Shown here: one piece after another, positions 49,640 through 62,725 of the stretch
Layout of the letters: each line of letters begins with the position of its first letter
Numbering within the stretch: position 1 is the first letter of the stretch
Assembly (NCBI GenBank): GCA_029448655.1
Contig: JACCLO010000014.1
Coordinates: 310,001-374,000 of the forward strand
Reading direction: 5' to 3'
Length of the DNA: 64,000 bases
Origin: Wolfiporia cocos
Taxonomy: Eukaryota; Basidiomycota; Agaricomycetes; Polyporales; Phaeolaceae
The notes under the pieces: generated by a model
What the model saw: the letters and a program-made list of their open reading frames with translations, nothing else
What the model was told of the DNA's origin: nothing
The model's database searches: none
Program-made: the position numbers and the translations under genes

Positions 49640-52600
49640 TGAAATCAGGCGAACACCACGCAGATGTGACCACAACGCGTCCCACAATCCAAAGCAGCCA
49701 TCACGTATGCAGCGAGGACCCCGCTCGACCAGGCCAGGCCGGATGCACGTCGGTTCCCCCGTAAACGACTCGAGGCCGAATGCGTCACTGCGGTCCAGAC
49801 TTGATGTTCGCGCGCGAGTCTGGACTGAGTCAGGGTGGGTGTGCGCGTGCATGCAGTGGCACGCACCGCGACGTCAAGCAAGCCAGTGCAGATCGCTCCC
49901 CCCGCTCGTTCGTGACGGCTCAGAACAGCTGCGTGGTCACTGGAATGCTCACAGCTAGCGACCCTGCATGCATTGACGTCCAGTGATTATTACTGGGTAC
50001 CCGCCACAGGGAGCCCTAGTGCACACGCGCGCGAAGCGTGGTAAATCCAACGCGCTTTGTACATCGTGACCTGTCTTCGTGAATACAACTTCCCGAGTCC
50101 GATGCGGTCGGCGATGGCATCCTATACAACGCGACAATCCTACGGTAGCGCCGCGAAGACAGAAGTTCTGGTGCGGTTGCAATGCGGCGACAGATGTAAT
50201 TTGTGACGATGCGGGTGCCTCTAACGGATGTGGATGCGATGTCGATAAGGAGTGCAATCAGAAGCGAAGCTCGCGGTGGTGGGTGTAGCGCCCCATCGTC
50301 TTCGCTGGTATGCATCATGCAGCTATTGCTCCTGCATCCCACGTAAGCCCGCGGCCGCGGAACAGAACACCTGCGCAACGCAACTCTGCTCAAATACTTA
50401 CGCGGTGAAAAGGCCACTGCATCCGCTTTGCAGCACCCGACCCTACGTTCTCTTCCTGTCGTCGAAGCGCAAGCCTCGTTCCCGCTGTGTTCTATGCCGC
50501 TGCACCCGAGCGAGTGCGGGCCAATGAGAAAATGGAATGGAGTATGTGGCGTTAAACTCCACTGCCCCAGAATCGCCAATAAGCGAGCTTCAGCAACGAG
50601 CCTAACCCAGGCGACGTGCGGACGTCGCTCATCGATCCAGCCATAGTACCTCAGCACATCTTCCATGCTGACAGACCCTGTCCAGCTGCCTTCCTCAATT
50701 TGTGCCAAACATGCATGTACAGAGATGCTGCGCACACGGGACATCCCCGCGGGACGCTCTACAGCTCCGTGTGCAACGACGCCTATGCTGCGCTCGCAAT
50801 GCAGAAGCCCTGACTCTGGACTGTCTTCTCCCTCTTGCCTGCGGGTACAGGTCTTGTCCTTCCACGATGCCGTCGATGACTTCGTCCGTGCTGCCCGGAA
50901 ATTGACGAGGCGAGGAACCCGCGGGACAGCGTGGCATCTCGGTCGCCGTACTGTACAAGTACCTTCAACAGGGATGGTCTGGTGACAGTAGACCAGCTGA
51001 ACACGGACGTGGTGTGTAAAACGGATCCGTCGACGTCGTTTCCGCCCCAAATACTGCCGCGCAGATTGGACCCAGCGGCGCATCCAGACAGCCGCCTTGT
51101 TACGCACATCGCCGCAAACGCAAACGCAGGCTCGCGAACCTTCCCCTTCCGGTGTCGAGTACGGGCCTTGTCCATCAGACGCGGTCGGTGTCTTTGACCG
51201 CCGTCGCCGGTGTAAACCAGCATGCTGCGACCCTCGACGGTGTGTAATTTTACTTGATAGTCCGCAAGTCGGATGCAAATGCGAAGCTGCGATGCAACAC
51301 GCTGCACGTTGCCGCAGCGCGGCCACCCTCCCGATTTTTTTTCTGACCAAATAGCTCTGTACAAATGGCACGCCAGTGCACGCGGAACAATTCTTGCACC
51401 TCCAAACAATTGACCTCCGCAGCCATGATGCGGTCACCCTTACCCTGTGCAACTCTCTTGGCATCGCGCGCACTGGCGCATTGGCACCTTCACTCCGCTC
51501 CGACCGGTGGTATTTGCATCGTCCCTGCCATGCGCTAAACAGAGGGGTCTGGAGCTCACTCGACGGCGTGACACTGCGCCTGCTCATCCCTGCCGCGCGA
51601 GCACGCATGAGGATCGATAGCGCGCCGCTGCACCTACATTACTGCCTCCGAGCGCCAACAAGGACAAGGTGAACGTACCATCTAGCCTGCAATGCAGCAT
51701 CTCGACGTCGATCCAACTCACAGCCGCAGTTTCCCCGCCCAGCCAGCAGCAGAGCGCCCACCCGATGCGCTGCATCTCCAACCGAAACACCCAGTATCCG
51801 TATCTCCGCAAACGCAAACGCATACAGAATATCGCGAACCTGTACTCTCCCAGCATTGAGGCCAGATTGCATCCCGCTCCGATACTGTCGGTGCTTGTTA
51901 TAGCTACCGTGCATGCAAACCGACATGCTACGGCCTTCGACAGTGTGGCGGCGTCTAAGTCATATAGCACCCGTGTCGTTGACAAGGTGAGCACATGTGC
52001 GTGTTGGCAATTCTGCAATGTGGCACGATGACACCCAGCCACCGTGCCCCTCTCAGTGTTTCGGCGCAGCGGTCGCAATCCTTATGTCTTGATGGATCAT
52101 GCAAAGGTGGAGATACTGTACAATGAGCTCAGCGACGCTCATGGTGCGACGCTCCACAGTGCATATTCGGCACCGCCGACCCACCCGCGGGCTGTGACTC
52201 TGGATTCTCCCCCGACGTCGGGCGCACTGACAGCCGGGTTCCGCTCCGATGCAGTCGGCATCGTCGTCTCTGTCTCGTACAAAACGAGTTGAGCGCTTGC
52301 TGGACGGTGGGGTGCCGCACATGCAACATGTGGCATTGCTCCCGAGGCGTCAATATGGTAAGGACTCGACGGTGTAAGGTTTGACTTATTGCTCCCGCGT
52401 TATCGACAACGAGGACGCAATAGTGTGCTTGCAATGTAGCACGTCGACGTCCGGCCGCCTCGCCCGCAACAGTGTCCACGTTGAAGTATGGCCGTCTCGT
52501 GCGGTTGCAGTACGGTATTCCTGCAAATGCACAATTGCGAACATGCATGGCTGCGAGATTGACAACAGCGCGCCACCGCATGTTCGGACGATATCTAGCG

Positions 52601-53835
52601 CTTGCCAAATTAATCTCCCCATGCGCATGCGCGCCTACGTGACGTGCTCACAGTCGTCGACGCTATGCAATCGTAGCTGCACTCCAGGTGTATTGTCGTA
52701 CCCATTGCACTATACAGGCTCGTCAACCAAGACAGGCACGCGCACGTACATTCATACCGATCCGATCCGGAACGGGAGCTGCGCCAGATATATTCAGGCT
52801 CGCATGACAGAGCCAGCCACAAGATCCTGGCCAGCTCTGCTAGCGAGGCTGGGGCTGACGGTCGCATGTAGTGGCGCTCTGCGCCCTGTCTGCCTATGGC
52901 TATCGCTCAGGGCTCAAAGCTCAGCTGCACAGATGCGTTTGCAGTTCCGGCTCCCGACGACAACAATGAGCCCTTTCCTCGGCTGCCCGCGTGCGTGTGG
53001 CTACAAGACGCCGTAAAACACATATTGCTGATAGCCGATCGATCTAGAAGCTTGCCATGCTGCTGACTATGAACATGCGAGGCGTTGCGCACGATATCTA
53101 CCATGCGTTTGCGTTGAGCTGGAACGCACGCTCTCTGATAGGAGAACGGCATGGCTGGCGGGTCCAGGGAAGGTGAGTGATGAGAGGCCACTATGATGTA
53201 CAGCGGTAGCATGCACAAGCACATTGTACATTGTGGGTGCTTGCGCAGCCGAGCCGGATCGATGCGGTGGTCTATGACAGAATAGGACATCCCCACAACC
53301 AGCTATCATCTCGTACCCGCTGACATCGCGATCGGCTCACTGCGACAGCGCACTGCTGTATTCAAGAAATCGAAGGATATGGGGCCGGGACGAACTCGCA
53401 CTTCGAAGCGAGTGCACATTTACATGGGCGAACTCGCGCACCGACGATAACCCTATCCCTGTGCGCCTTGATTGTGATTGCGCGTTGGCGCGGTACGGTA
53501 TTGTCACGCTTACACTTCGCTGCGCTGACTTCTTGTCATCAAATCCTGAACAGGCGCACGACGAAAGGAATAGCTAAGCACATGGTCCGCGACGCCTCCC
53601 GTCGCGATTTCCCGCTCACCTGCGTACCCGAAACAGGTTTTACGCTGACCGTTGCATACCTGCAGCTGCGGTTTGCTATCGCTAGGGCAGACCCCATCTC
53701 TATGTTTTGTCTCGTCCACGCGACCGGGCACGACACAAGTTCGATCGCTGCCCCTCCGACTTCGATATCTCAATCGCAGATTCCATCAACGGCACCCCTA
53801 CTGCCGAGCGGCATGTGCGTGTACCAGGAACGTGG
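49640..53835 (-). repeat. Old repeat block B, copy 3 (inverted)
   Basis: Runs opposite to 25560-30640. Tandem-unit cores (CCGACTG-type, seen here as GCGGTCGGTG or GCAGTCGGC) recur at about 51178, 51500, 51886 and 52245, 320-390 bp apart. A 530-codon minus frame (51608-50016) crosses it, but it is Arg/Ser rich with no domain. Confidence 0.7.
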
Positions 53836-54499
53836 CGTCTAATGATTCGCGTATGATGGGCGTGGCCTCTCATGTAGAGGAAGGCACCCCGGCTCAGTCA
53901 GCGCGTGGATGGCGCTGTCGGGGGCTGCGCAGCACATGGAAGCTCGAGCTTGCGGGTAATGAAGCGGATGCATAGGCGAAGATGTGAAAGTAAGTGCGTT
54001 AAGGCACAGATACTCAGCGTTGGCAATCCGGGCAGGGAGACAACGTCTGAGGTGCAGTTGTCGTAAATCTAGCTTAAAGTCCGGAAATATCATACAAGCT
54101 ATGCAAGGAAGGTCGCGGCATTCTGTAGCGCGCCTGCCAAGCAGTCGGAACGCGCAGCGGGATTGGATGCTCCAAGAGAAGACGGAGACGAGGTGGCTGG
54201 TTCCATTCTGACGCTACATATTCTTGCGCAACGTTCGCGTTGATCTTGAAATCTGTAGTCATGCAGCGGCGCCACATTGGGTTAACCGACGCCGTCAAGT
54301 GCGCCCTCAGCACGGTCGGAAGGTCTCAAAACGAGACAAGAAGTCAAATATTTCATCAATTCCTTTGTCACGCGTGGACCGTTGAGCCTAAATGGGGGTG
54401 CGTGAGGGCGCTATAGCCTTGGCGCTCTCGCACGGGTATGGGCGAGTGAATCGAGCTCACAATCCATCCACTGCCGCGTGTAATCATCCGATCTGCCAT

Positions 54500-56215
54500 C
54501 TCATCACTCGTCCAATATCTCCACCATGATCGCAGATGTGGCGTTGCGCTTAGCACATTTACTTGTTGCTCGAGCGGACGCTCCCCGCCCGTCAGGGCGC
54601 GTGTTATGTAAGATTCCAGGTGCCAAGTGGCGATCAATGCCATAGCAATCTGTAGTAGACACGTTTGAGATACGTGGCGTTGATGTACCAATTATCTCAG
54701 ATTGCGCTAGCATTCAGGATGCCAACACTTTCCCGAAAGTGCGTATGCCTAATAAGCGATGTCGTTTGTGAGCCTGATAAGAACATGAAGGTGCGGGTGC
54801 TCGGCTGCAGTAGGTGACATTTCAGAAGCTACTGCTGAAATTTTGATTGCAAACCGATGCAATTTCCGACGCACCGCAATGCGATCATAGCAGCTCAACC
54901 AAGCCCGATTGTACGAAGGCGCATACAATATATCAAGCTCTTATCGATGCAATGCTGACGTACGCCCGTGTAGTGATTCGGTGCACAATTGCATGCACCA
55001 CCCATTGTAAGTTCCGGCCATCATAACGTAAAATCACTTAGGGCTTTGCACATGGAGAAATTCCCACATTGCGGAGTCTATTCTCGCCTCGCCACTTGCC
55101 ACATCACATAAGCCACTTATGTCCTTGTCGAACCGCAAGATTTAAAATCGAACCGCACTAGTCGACCAAGCAAAATAGGCATAGCGGCGCGTACAGCTTG
55201 ATTGGCGACTCCTAATCTTCGCTGGCGGATTGTTGGGTACGACTTCGGTGGTGCCCAAGCGACCCGCGGCCGCTGATCGCAACGTCCCCACATTCGCTAG
55301 TTGTTGCATACCCATCATCGGAATTAGACCTATTGAAATTCCCTGTGGTTAGGGCGAGCGCGGCGGAGAAACATGCTGAAATAACTCAGTCTCAAAGAGG
55401 CTAGGTAAGGCGTACACACCTGATGTATACAGTGAACGGTGTGTGGCGCACCCTTGCGAACTGCGTCCAGACCGTCTCCAGGCTATACCTGAAATTCAAT
55501 AATTCCTGAATTTGAATCGCACGATGAGATCGCAAGCCAGAGCCCCCTACAGGGTCACTCGTAGGCGCATCACTACTCCATGGACTCATATATGTAATGT
55601 AGCGTGCACGCGAACCTAGAAGATCACAAGGGCCGCTGTAAACTCCCTCTGAGAAGCCGCGCATGTAGACCCAAAGACGTAAAAGCAATCCTTGGCGCAT
55701 GCATATCAATTAGCCTGTGCGTGTGAGCGTGCACAATGACTCGACTTCCCAGCTTGCGGGCGGAGGGTATGGCTGCGCAACGTGTTCACGGTACCGAGGT
55801 CAACAGGCAACCAAAATTTAGAGGGCTTGATGGGGACGATTGCCCGGATGTAAGTGGGGACATCTGCACGGGTTCAGCGAGTAAGCCAGATATATGCACG
55901 CGGCACGCTCGACCGCACTGAGTAGTCTATCTCCGCATGGCCGTGATTGCGTACTTCGCTTTGATATCGAGATCAGTCAGACTCGGAACTCGGCTTCAAA
56001 ATTGGAACGTGGGGCGTGAAGCGACTAGCGAGGGTTAGGCTGTACTCTATCGAAGAGACGAAAGCAGTGATTCCTGAAATGTGTCTCTGGTCACCCCGAC
56101 AAAACACCAAGGTTATAACTCGGAGGGTGGCTGGAGCTCAATTGAATTGGAGAAGCACGCTAGCGGGTGCTGTACGTATATCGCGTGCGATGGGACGTCA
56201 TGAGGAAAGTGCATA
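54500..56215 (-). repeat. Old repeat block A, copy 3 (inverted)
   Basis: Inverted match to 23815-25390. For example, 56105-56215 pairs with 23820-23935 and 54510-54640 with 25240-25375. It joins block B copy 3 in the same order as copy 1. No gene. Confidence 0.7.
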
Positions 56216-56224
56216 GCTAATATT

Positions 56225-56969
56225 TCATTGTTCATCTATCCTGCAAATGGTCAGCAAGTCCTTCAAAGCCGGCCGCTGCCTGGGGTCCTGGTCCTGAAGA
56301 CGCATTGCTATCTCGTTCAGATACTTCAGCTCCGGCCCAAGCGATCCACAGAATTCAAATGCGTGTTCGATGAGCTTGCCTGCCGCCCAGCGATCGGCAC
56401 GAATGGGGCTGTAGCGGCATTCGCCTACTTCCGGAGCCGTCCAGCCCTTCGTTCCGACATATCCGCTGATCTGCTGGTCTTCGCGTCGCAATTGGAGGGC
56501 CAGATTGATCAGAATCGATGATATACAATCTCTGCGTATTGACATTGACGACGATGTTCGTTGGTTTGAGGTCGCGATGTGAGATGTTGTGCTCGTGTAG
56601 GGACGCGATGCCCTCTACGATCTGATGGACGTAAATATGGAGAGCGTCCAGATCTCCTCTGTCGACAAGCAGGGGGTAGTACTCGAAGTTGGGCATCATA
56701 AGTATGGACAGGTCGGCGCTCGCAATGATAATCTTGACTACAGGTATTGTGGTTTTGCGTGGGTCGGAGCGCAACTCAGGCGAGTTAGGGTATCGCAGCA
56801 ATGCGAGCTCCGTACTGTTCCAATTTGCACATGAAGTCCCCATCCTGGTTTGCTTTCGATACTTAGCAACATTCGGATGCTGATCTAGTGTGAGCATCCA
56901 AAGGAAGAAATCATAGCTCGCGCTTACGTTTCCTATAGTTACCTCATGACGATAGCTGAGCAACCACAA
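56225..56969 (-). pseudogene. Protein kinase gene, catalytic part, with a frame break
   Basis: Two overlapping frames make one kinase domain. First frame (56969 down): helix C-like segment, H-P-N-V, hinge region, catalytic loop H-R-D-L-K-P-T-N (residues 131-138), then I-I-D-S-D where D-F-D/G is usual. Second frame (to the TGA at 56225): L-A-L-Q-L, then G-Y-V-G-T-K-G-W-T-A-P-E-V (activation segment), D-R-W-A-A-G, and R-Q-R-P near the end. A 4-base CAAT (56507-56504) between D-S-D and L-A shifts the frame. Kinases transfer phosphate to Ser/Thr. This one is likely dead: Mg-binding motif changed and frame broken. A GT-AG intron near 56940-56885 (starting GTAACT) may join the L-L-S-Y-R-H-E exon to D-Q-H-P-N-V. 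Confidence 0.7.
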
Positions 56970-57008
56970 TGCTGTGGCATGCTCCGCGATCTTGTGGGTA
57001 GACGAGGC

Positions 57009-58825
57009 TTAGCTGGATGATTTTGTTATCGATTCTATCGTCGTTGAAGGTTTGCATGCGCTCGATAGGGATCCTGAACCGAAACCCTCGATTGCTGAGG
57101 AGAGCGCTTCTATACCACTGTCAGTTCGGGGGGAAAGTCCGCAAATAAGAAATTGGAACACATGCTGGCGGTAGGTGTAAAGCCGCAAGGAAATCAATAT
57201 GGCTTCCTGACGTTCAGACAACTTGAATTCGGCATCATGCAAAATCGTGACCTTCCGGGACCTGTCAGTCAGTACGATCAGACTTACAAGTTGACTGACC
57301 ATATCGTTGCTGCTTGCATCATGGTGATAGACTAAGTGTCGCTCCCCCTTGAGAGGTTTGTTGGGGTAAATGCAGAGCTGAACAAATCCTTTGCCATCCG
57401 TGCGAAATTGATCCCCCACTCGAACGTAGCAGGCGGCTTGTAGTAGCATGCGCGCTCGGTCTGTCTCATCTTCCGCATCAAATGTTGCAGTTTGAGGTTT
57501 GCCGCCGTCGCGATGGCGATTGGCGGCGCGCGCAGAGGTCTGAGCGGGAAAGCTAGCGGGTAGCCAGTTTTATCGTTTGTGTACATAAGCCGGGCACGAG
57601 CAGAGTGGCTCGTCGCTAGATTGTAACCCACCTACGTTCGACAATCCTATACCGGAGATTCGCCACTGCGGCCACGGAATTCCAGATCAGATGCAGACCC
57701 CCCAGGATTAGAGGTAGTTGAGATGCGGTCGAAAGCATGAAGTCACTATTCGGCTTGTACGTGTATTATAACGTACTTGAAGAACTATCGCTAACGAGCA
57801 AGGTGGGTATTACTCCTTCTGACCTAGATAATGGTAAACACAAGTGTCTGAGGTATAAGCAGGCCACCCACTTGTCATGTTGCATGCCGTCAACATTGTC
57901 TAGGATGGGATCTACGGGGTAAGCAGTGAGGTGATTCACCTTGTAAGAGGGCGATCTCGACTTCACATAGTCAATCCGAGGAGCGCATGCGGTAACAGCG
58001 CGATGGTACGTCTGTAGTTCTCGCTCGATATTAGACGGTGTGGACCCCGACTCCGACCCAAACTCGAAGCAATTAAATGTCTCGGGGCCGATTTTGTTTG
58101 CGAGTATTTTGTAATCGACTATAATGGTGTTGAGTCGTCAAGAAGCAGCAGAAAGCATGTACACGTACCCTCTATAGAGTCATTGACATTAAATTTCTTA
58201 CCGAAACCTGCGTATTTTGCCAATCTTTGCCAATCACCTTTCGCAAGCTGGCCATGTTGGAATCTGCAGAAACTTGATTGTTAATGATTAGCTCAATGCA
58301 GACGTCGTCAACCGTTGAAACGTTGAAGTTAAGTTGAACCTGCTGAGCGCCTGCATGTGGCGTCAGCGCCAGCACTGGTGCACGTGCTATCCTTTTTGGA
58401 TACATTTTGTACACTGCCTGTGACTGCCTCAGCGATCCAAGTGCAAAGGCAGTCGCATCGGGCACGATATTTACGTAGGTGTAGTTCGAGAAGGTGCGGA
58501 ACGCGCCAGGTTGATGAGAAGTGGCCGGAGTGGCCGGTAAGTTATCCTGAATCTAAGTACATCAACAGGAAAGGGGACCTACGAGATTCATGAAGGCGGT
58601 CGAATCTTCAAGGAAGCAGAAGAGCATGAGGAGGCCCTTTCTGGTGGGGATGACGAGTTGATCTGGATCATTTAGGTTGGCTGAGGCGCAGCGTGGGTAT
58701 GCCGTCATGCAGTCATGGAGCATGTGAGAAAATGTCATAAAATCACAAGAGAAGTGTGGAGTGTAGAGCATATTGATACGTGCAGCGCGCGAATAAATGC
58801 TGAACTGTGTACTTGACGCGGCCAT
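57009..58825 (-). pseudogene. Minus-strand coding exons upstream of the kinase, unknown family
   Basis: Several protein-like segments lie in line with the kinase: 58825-58585 (M-A-A-S-S-T-Q-F-S, ending F-M-N-L at a GTAGGT donor), 58480-58210 (F-R-T-F-S-N-Y-T-Y-V-N-I-V, then P-D-A-T-A-F to D-W-Q-N-T-Q), and 57631-57009 in two frames. They may be the 5' exons of the kinase gene or a separate gene. I do not recognise the family. Reading-frame changes in 57009-57450 cannot be told from introns by eye. Confidence 0.4.
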
Positions 58826-58829
58826 GTGA

Positions 58830-60560
58830 CGTAACGCGGGCTACTTGGCGCGTCTGTGGCTGAGCTTCCCGGTATGGCGCTTCGGACTTTTAGCGCGATT
58901 CTGGTCGGTACTCTTGACGGATCTCAGTGTTATGGAATGTTATTAGTTGCCCAATAGTAGAATATGCCTATAACGCTGTATTTCCATGTCAAACATCTTG
59001 TTGGTCGAACACTGGTTTGATGACATGTCAGTCCTTTGATTGATTATAAACATGTGCTTCACTTCTAGAACAGCACCGGGCGGCTTTCAGCACTGATATA
59101 TTGTTGGAGCATGGATTTTCCGAGGACGAGCTTGCGCGTGCCTGGACGTCGCGCGCGCACGTCGGGAGTCGGGTATCGCGTAGCCGAATATGGTACGAGG
59201 GGGGAAATGGTATATAATAGCTCGATTTTATGTACTGTACCTCACGCGATTGCCCTACGGGCATCGTCACGCCTGTGGACAAACGCGCTCGTAGAACCGA
59301 CGATTTGGTTGCTCTGACATATATGTCCGTTATTCTTGGTGGGAATTGGCACATGTTAGTCTATACTATGCGCCGTCAACGCCAATCGTCCACATACCAC
59401 AGACCTCGGAGCTGGTATGGAGAGCCATAAATGGAGAGCTATAGAGTCGTAAGATATCCCAGCCTGCGTGATCTTCTGCATTGACCCTGAAATAATCCTT
59501 TCCAGCGCTCATCGCTGTAATGATCGAACTGTTGTGTGCAATTTGATTATGGACTATCAGAAGGAGCTGTATGTGGTTGAATGGAGATGGAGTGAGAGAA
59601 AGACATTAATGGTTCTGAGACTGGGCGAACGTCAGTGGCAATGGCCTCGAGGATGACTCAAAGGAGCATGTCCAATATCATCTGCCAGCAGCGGGCCTGA
59701 TTCTAGTCACCACATTGTCAGTAAAATCAATACCACAGAAGTCAACAACATGTCGCACCTGAGCACAAAGCAACTAATTGTTATCGTTCCGCTGTAGCGC
59801 TTTATGCAAAATGCCTATGACAGGTTCTCACTCGCGAGCAAGCGCTTGAGTAACGCAACGCTAGCGGCGACGCACCTACTATTCAAATAGATCGCAAAGG
59901 TGACTTGCCATCGAAAGTCCCGGGCCCAACATCAGCTGGGCTTGCCACTACATATTGTCCCCGGTCAGCGCGCAAATCTGGGAATTCAGATGATGGTCAC
60001 CGAAGCGGAATTCAGCATTGTGAGGCCGCAACACTTCAATGAAGTTGTGAATTGTATTCTGAATTCGTCAGAGTCAAGGTGGAACATCCTGCATAGGGAG
60101 ATGTCGAGGTAGAGCTGTTGCACTAGGTACTACGAACTATTCTGTCTAACCTGTTGACGCGCTTCTCGCTGCCTGGCTGAATAGTCTCGAGAAGGGCCTG
60201 AGTAAGCGCGGTGCAGTCGCACCTGGCATACACTCACACTAGTCAGGCTCCCGATAATCCACCAATGAAAGAGCTGTACTATGAACCACACGTAGCCCTA
60301 TCCCCTCACTTTCTTGTTGAAGGCACTGCGCCTCTCATCTCTAGCCCCCCTTATCAAACAGCCTGTAAGGTTTGCGCCAGAGTTACCCTTTGCAACACGC
60401 TTTAGGCGTGCGACAGTAGCTCCACCATCTTCATATTATTAATTGGCAATCTTCATGTTGTAGCACCCTCTTTATTTCCACGGTTCGGAACACCTTCTTC
60501 GCTATCAGCAATCAAACGAATATCGCGCCAGACGTCACTCACATACGGATATGAATGGGT
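58830..60560. other. Unannotated stretch
   Basis: About 1.7 kb with only short unconvincing frames. Confidence 0.4.
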
Positions 60561-60574
60561 CAGTAACTTACATG

Positions 60575-60830
60575 TCTGCGCTGAACGTCATCTTTCCGGC
60601 GGGCTTCATGTCCGTGATGACGAATATCTGGCTGACGAGGAGCTCCTTGTACTCCTTCCGGAGGTATGTTTACCGTTGACTGTAATGTGCGCCCGTAGAC
60701 CGTATGAACCCGTCGAACGCGCAATCAAATTCTTCGCGGGTGGTGGAAGAGCAGAAGGTAGTGATGATTTCCACCCAGGACTTGGTGGGATGATGATAGG
60801 GCCACTCATCACGATAGTAAAGATATGAGC
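60575..60830 (-). pseudogene. Minus-strand exon of an unknown protein with an in-frame TAA
   Basis: From a likely acceptor near 60830, a frame reads S-Y-L-Y-Y-R-D-E-W-P-Y-H-H-P-T-K, then E-E-F-D-C-A-F-D-G-F, one TAA, then K-E-Y-K-E-L-L-V-S-Q-I-F-V-I-T-D-M, to a GTAAGT donor near 60572. Amino-acid use is ordinary for a globular protein, unlike the shadow frames. The gene is unknown. The stop suggests decay. Confidence 0.35.
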
Positions 60831-60935
60831 TGCGAGAGGGGCAGTGCACTGCGTGCAGCTATATCCGAGAAGAGCGAGGCACCACTTGTTAATCAAGGGC
60901 ATCGAACACTGTGCGAGCCAAAGACTGCTCGTCAT

Positions 60936-62007
60936 GATAGATGAAACAAGCTAGGATGATTAGTATGACTCGCGCCGTGTTGTTGTTGGTGCCCGCTGTA
61001 TGGTGTAAGTTGACAGCTGCGAGCTACAAGCTATCAATCAATCTTCACGATCGTATGCAGCAATCATGAGTGAGCGATCAACTTGAGTGACCCTTGAGCT
61101 TTAAAGCTTGAAAGACCATTACTGATGCATTGCTTCATTGTTGTGCTGAAACGACCTACTGATGCGTGCACAAGTATGACTGGGTGGATGGAGTCTACGG
61201 TTATGGCTCCATAGCGTCTCTTGACTTGCCTGTCTGCATCTTGAATGTGTCACAATGTGCCGGAACGGCTCGTCGAGCGATACCGTTCATCGGTCGAGAA
61301 CTAGACCTGTGGAGAATGAGAGACAATGGAAATTTGCGCTCAGGGGTGTCTTGTCCGTTTGACCAAGGCTCAAACATACCATTGCAATAACCGCCCACAG
61401 AACTTCTTGCGGCTGCCGCCTGCACGGAACTCCTTGACTAGCAAAGATATGAGGCGTTTCGAAATCACCCGTTATTCCCCCGCATGAATCCGAAAATCTC
61501 GGGAGAAAGGTGCCGTATTGATTGACGACAGATTGTGACTGCCGTCTATGACAGTGTAGCACCGGATCATCGGTGCGTGCAGGAACAGTCCAAACATTGG
61601 CCTTTCCTGTAGGAGAAACAACAACTGTGACGAAGGTTCTTCGGAAGCATTTCATATGATAGATCGAACACATGAGACGTAAAGCTGCCGCTCGCAGTTG
61701 GCGTGAAGAGATCGTTTTGCAGACACTAACGCTGATAAAGATTGTTGACTTCCGGCATGTTAGGCGCATTTCTGTGAAGAAACCGAGAGAGCATAAGACC
61801 AGATCAAGTCCCGGAGCGCGCAGAGACTGAGACAAGACGCAAAACGCATGGGTGAGATTCTGTTAGCGAGCAAAAGCTTCCAAGATGTCGAAGGCTTCGG
61901 AGAGATATGATAGACACGGAAACTTTCGAATGGTCCATACGGCATATGAATGGGCGAGCATCGCGGCGGCATTGTATCCGGACGGAATGTCTACATCAGT
62001 AAATGAA
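60936..62007. other. Unannotated stretch before MRPL14
   Basis: About 1.1 kb. A 182-codon minus frame at 61287-61835 has no recognised domain. It includes the 3' flank of MRPL14. Confidence 0.4.
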
Positions 62008-62500
62008 CTACACAACCTACACGAACTCGTCAATGAAAGTTACGAACCAGAACATGGGCACTCACCTTCGGGGCCAAACTGACGATCTTCCCCCACCCCT
62101 TCATACGCAAGTCTGCACTGACGACGCCACCAATACGCGTCCCCAGCATCTCGTGCTTGTTGTTCAGGAGGACTGCGGCATTGTCGTCGAAGCGAATGTA
62201 GCGGCCATCTGGCCGGCGCACGGCCTTCTTGGTGCGGACGATGACAGCCCTGCGCACGTCTCCCCTGCGCACTTTTACGGCATTCCCGCTCTGCGCAGCG
62301 TTAATCGGCCGCGCACGCTTCACTACGCAGACGATCTCGTCGCCGACGCTGCCCCAGCCGTTGTTGACCTTCTGCTTGAGCACGTTGACGCACTCTATGA
62401 GCAGAGCCCCAGAATTGTCAATAACCTAGTCCCCATGAGATGTCTGCCAAAGTTCAGAGCGGAGAAGCCGTACATTGAGCGTGCCCTTGAGGCCAATCAT
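62008..62500 (-). CDS. MRPL14: Mitochondrial ribosomal protein uL14m
   Basis: Three exons on the minus strand: 62500-62474 (27 nt), 62425-62066 (360 nt) and 62016-62008 (9 nt: Val, Val, stop). Introns of 48 and 49 bp with GT-AG ends. The 131-residue product matches the bacterial L14 pattern along its whole length: [51 protein letters not shown]. It binds 23S-type rRNA at the subunit interface of the mitochondrial large ribosomal subunit. The start is fixed by the family N-terminus. An insertion of about 10 residues compared with bacteria lies after V-L-K-Q-K. It is divergent to hexokinase across 225 bp. No damage is seen, so it is likely functional. Confidence 0.93.
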
Positions 62501-62725
62501 GGCAGACTAGAAGAACTAGTAGAAATTCTATGCCGGTCACTGAATGTCCATCACATGTGCGTTATCGGGGGTTATCGGAGTTTGAACGGCCTGTTAAGCG
62601 TGCTATAGATCGATTGAAGCGCGCTCCGAATATGGAACGTCATACTATAACACCTCCACTCGTCCCCCATCCTCACACCGCGTTGTATCTTACCCCCCAT
62701 CTCCCACTCATAGCCGTCTACAACC
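62501..62725. promoter_or_regulatory. Shared divergent promoter of MRPL14 and hexokinase
   Basis: 225 bp between the two ATGs. A CT-rich tract lies near the hexokinase start (62640-62715), a common core-promoter feature in fungi. No clear TATA box. Confidence 0.55.

Noticed and set aside
50016..51608. 530-codon open frame on the minus strand
   Set aside because: It crosses several diverged tandem units of block B, is Arg/Ser/Cys rich, has no domain and is not conserved as a frame in the inverted partner. Low stop density explains it.
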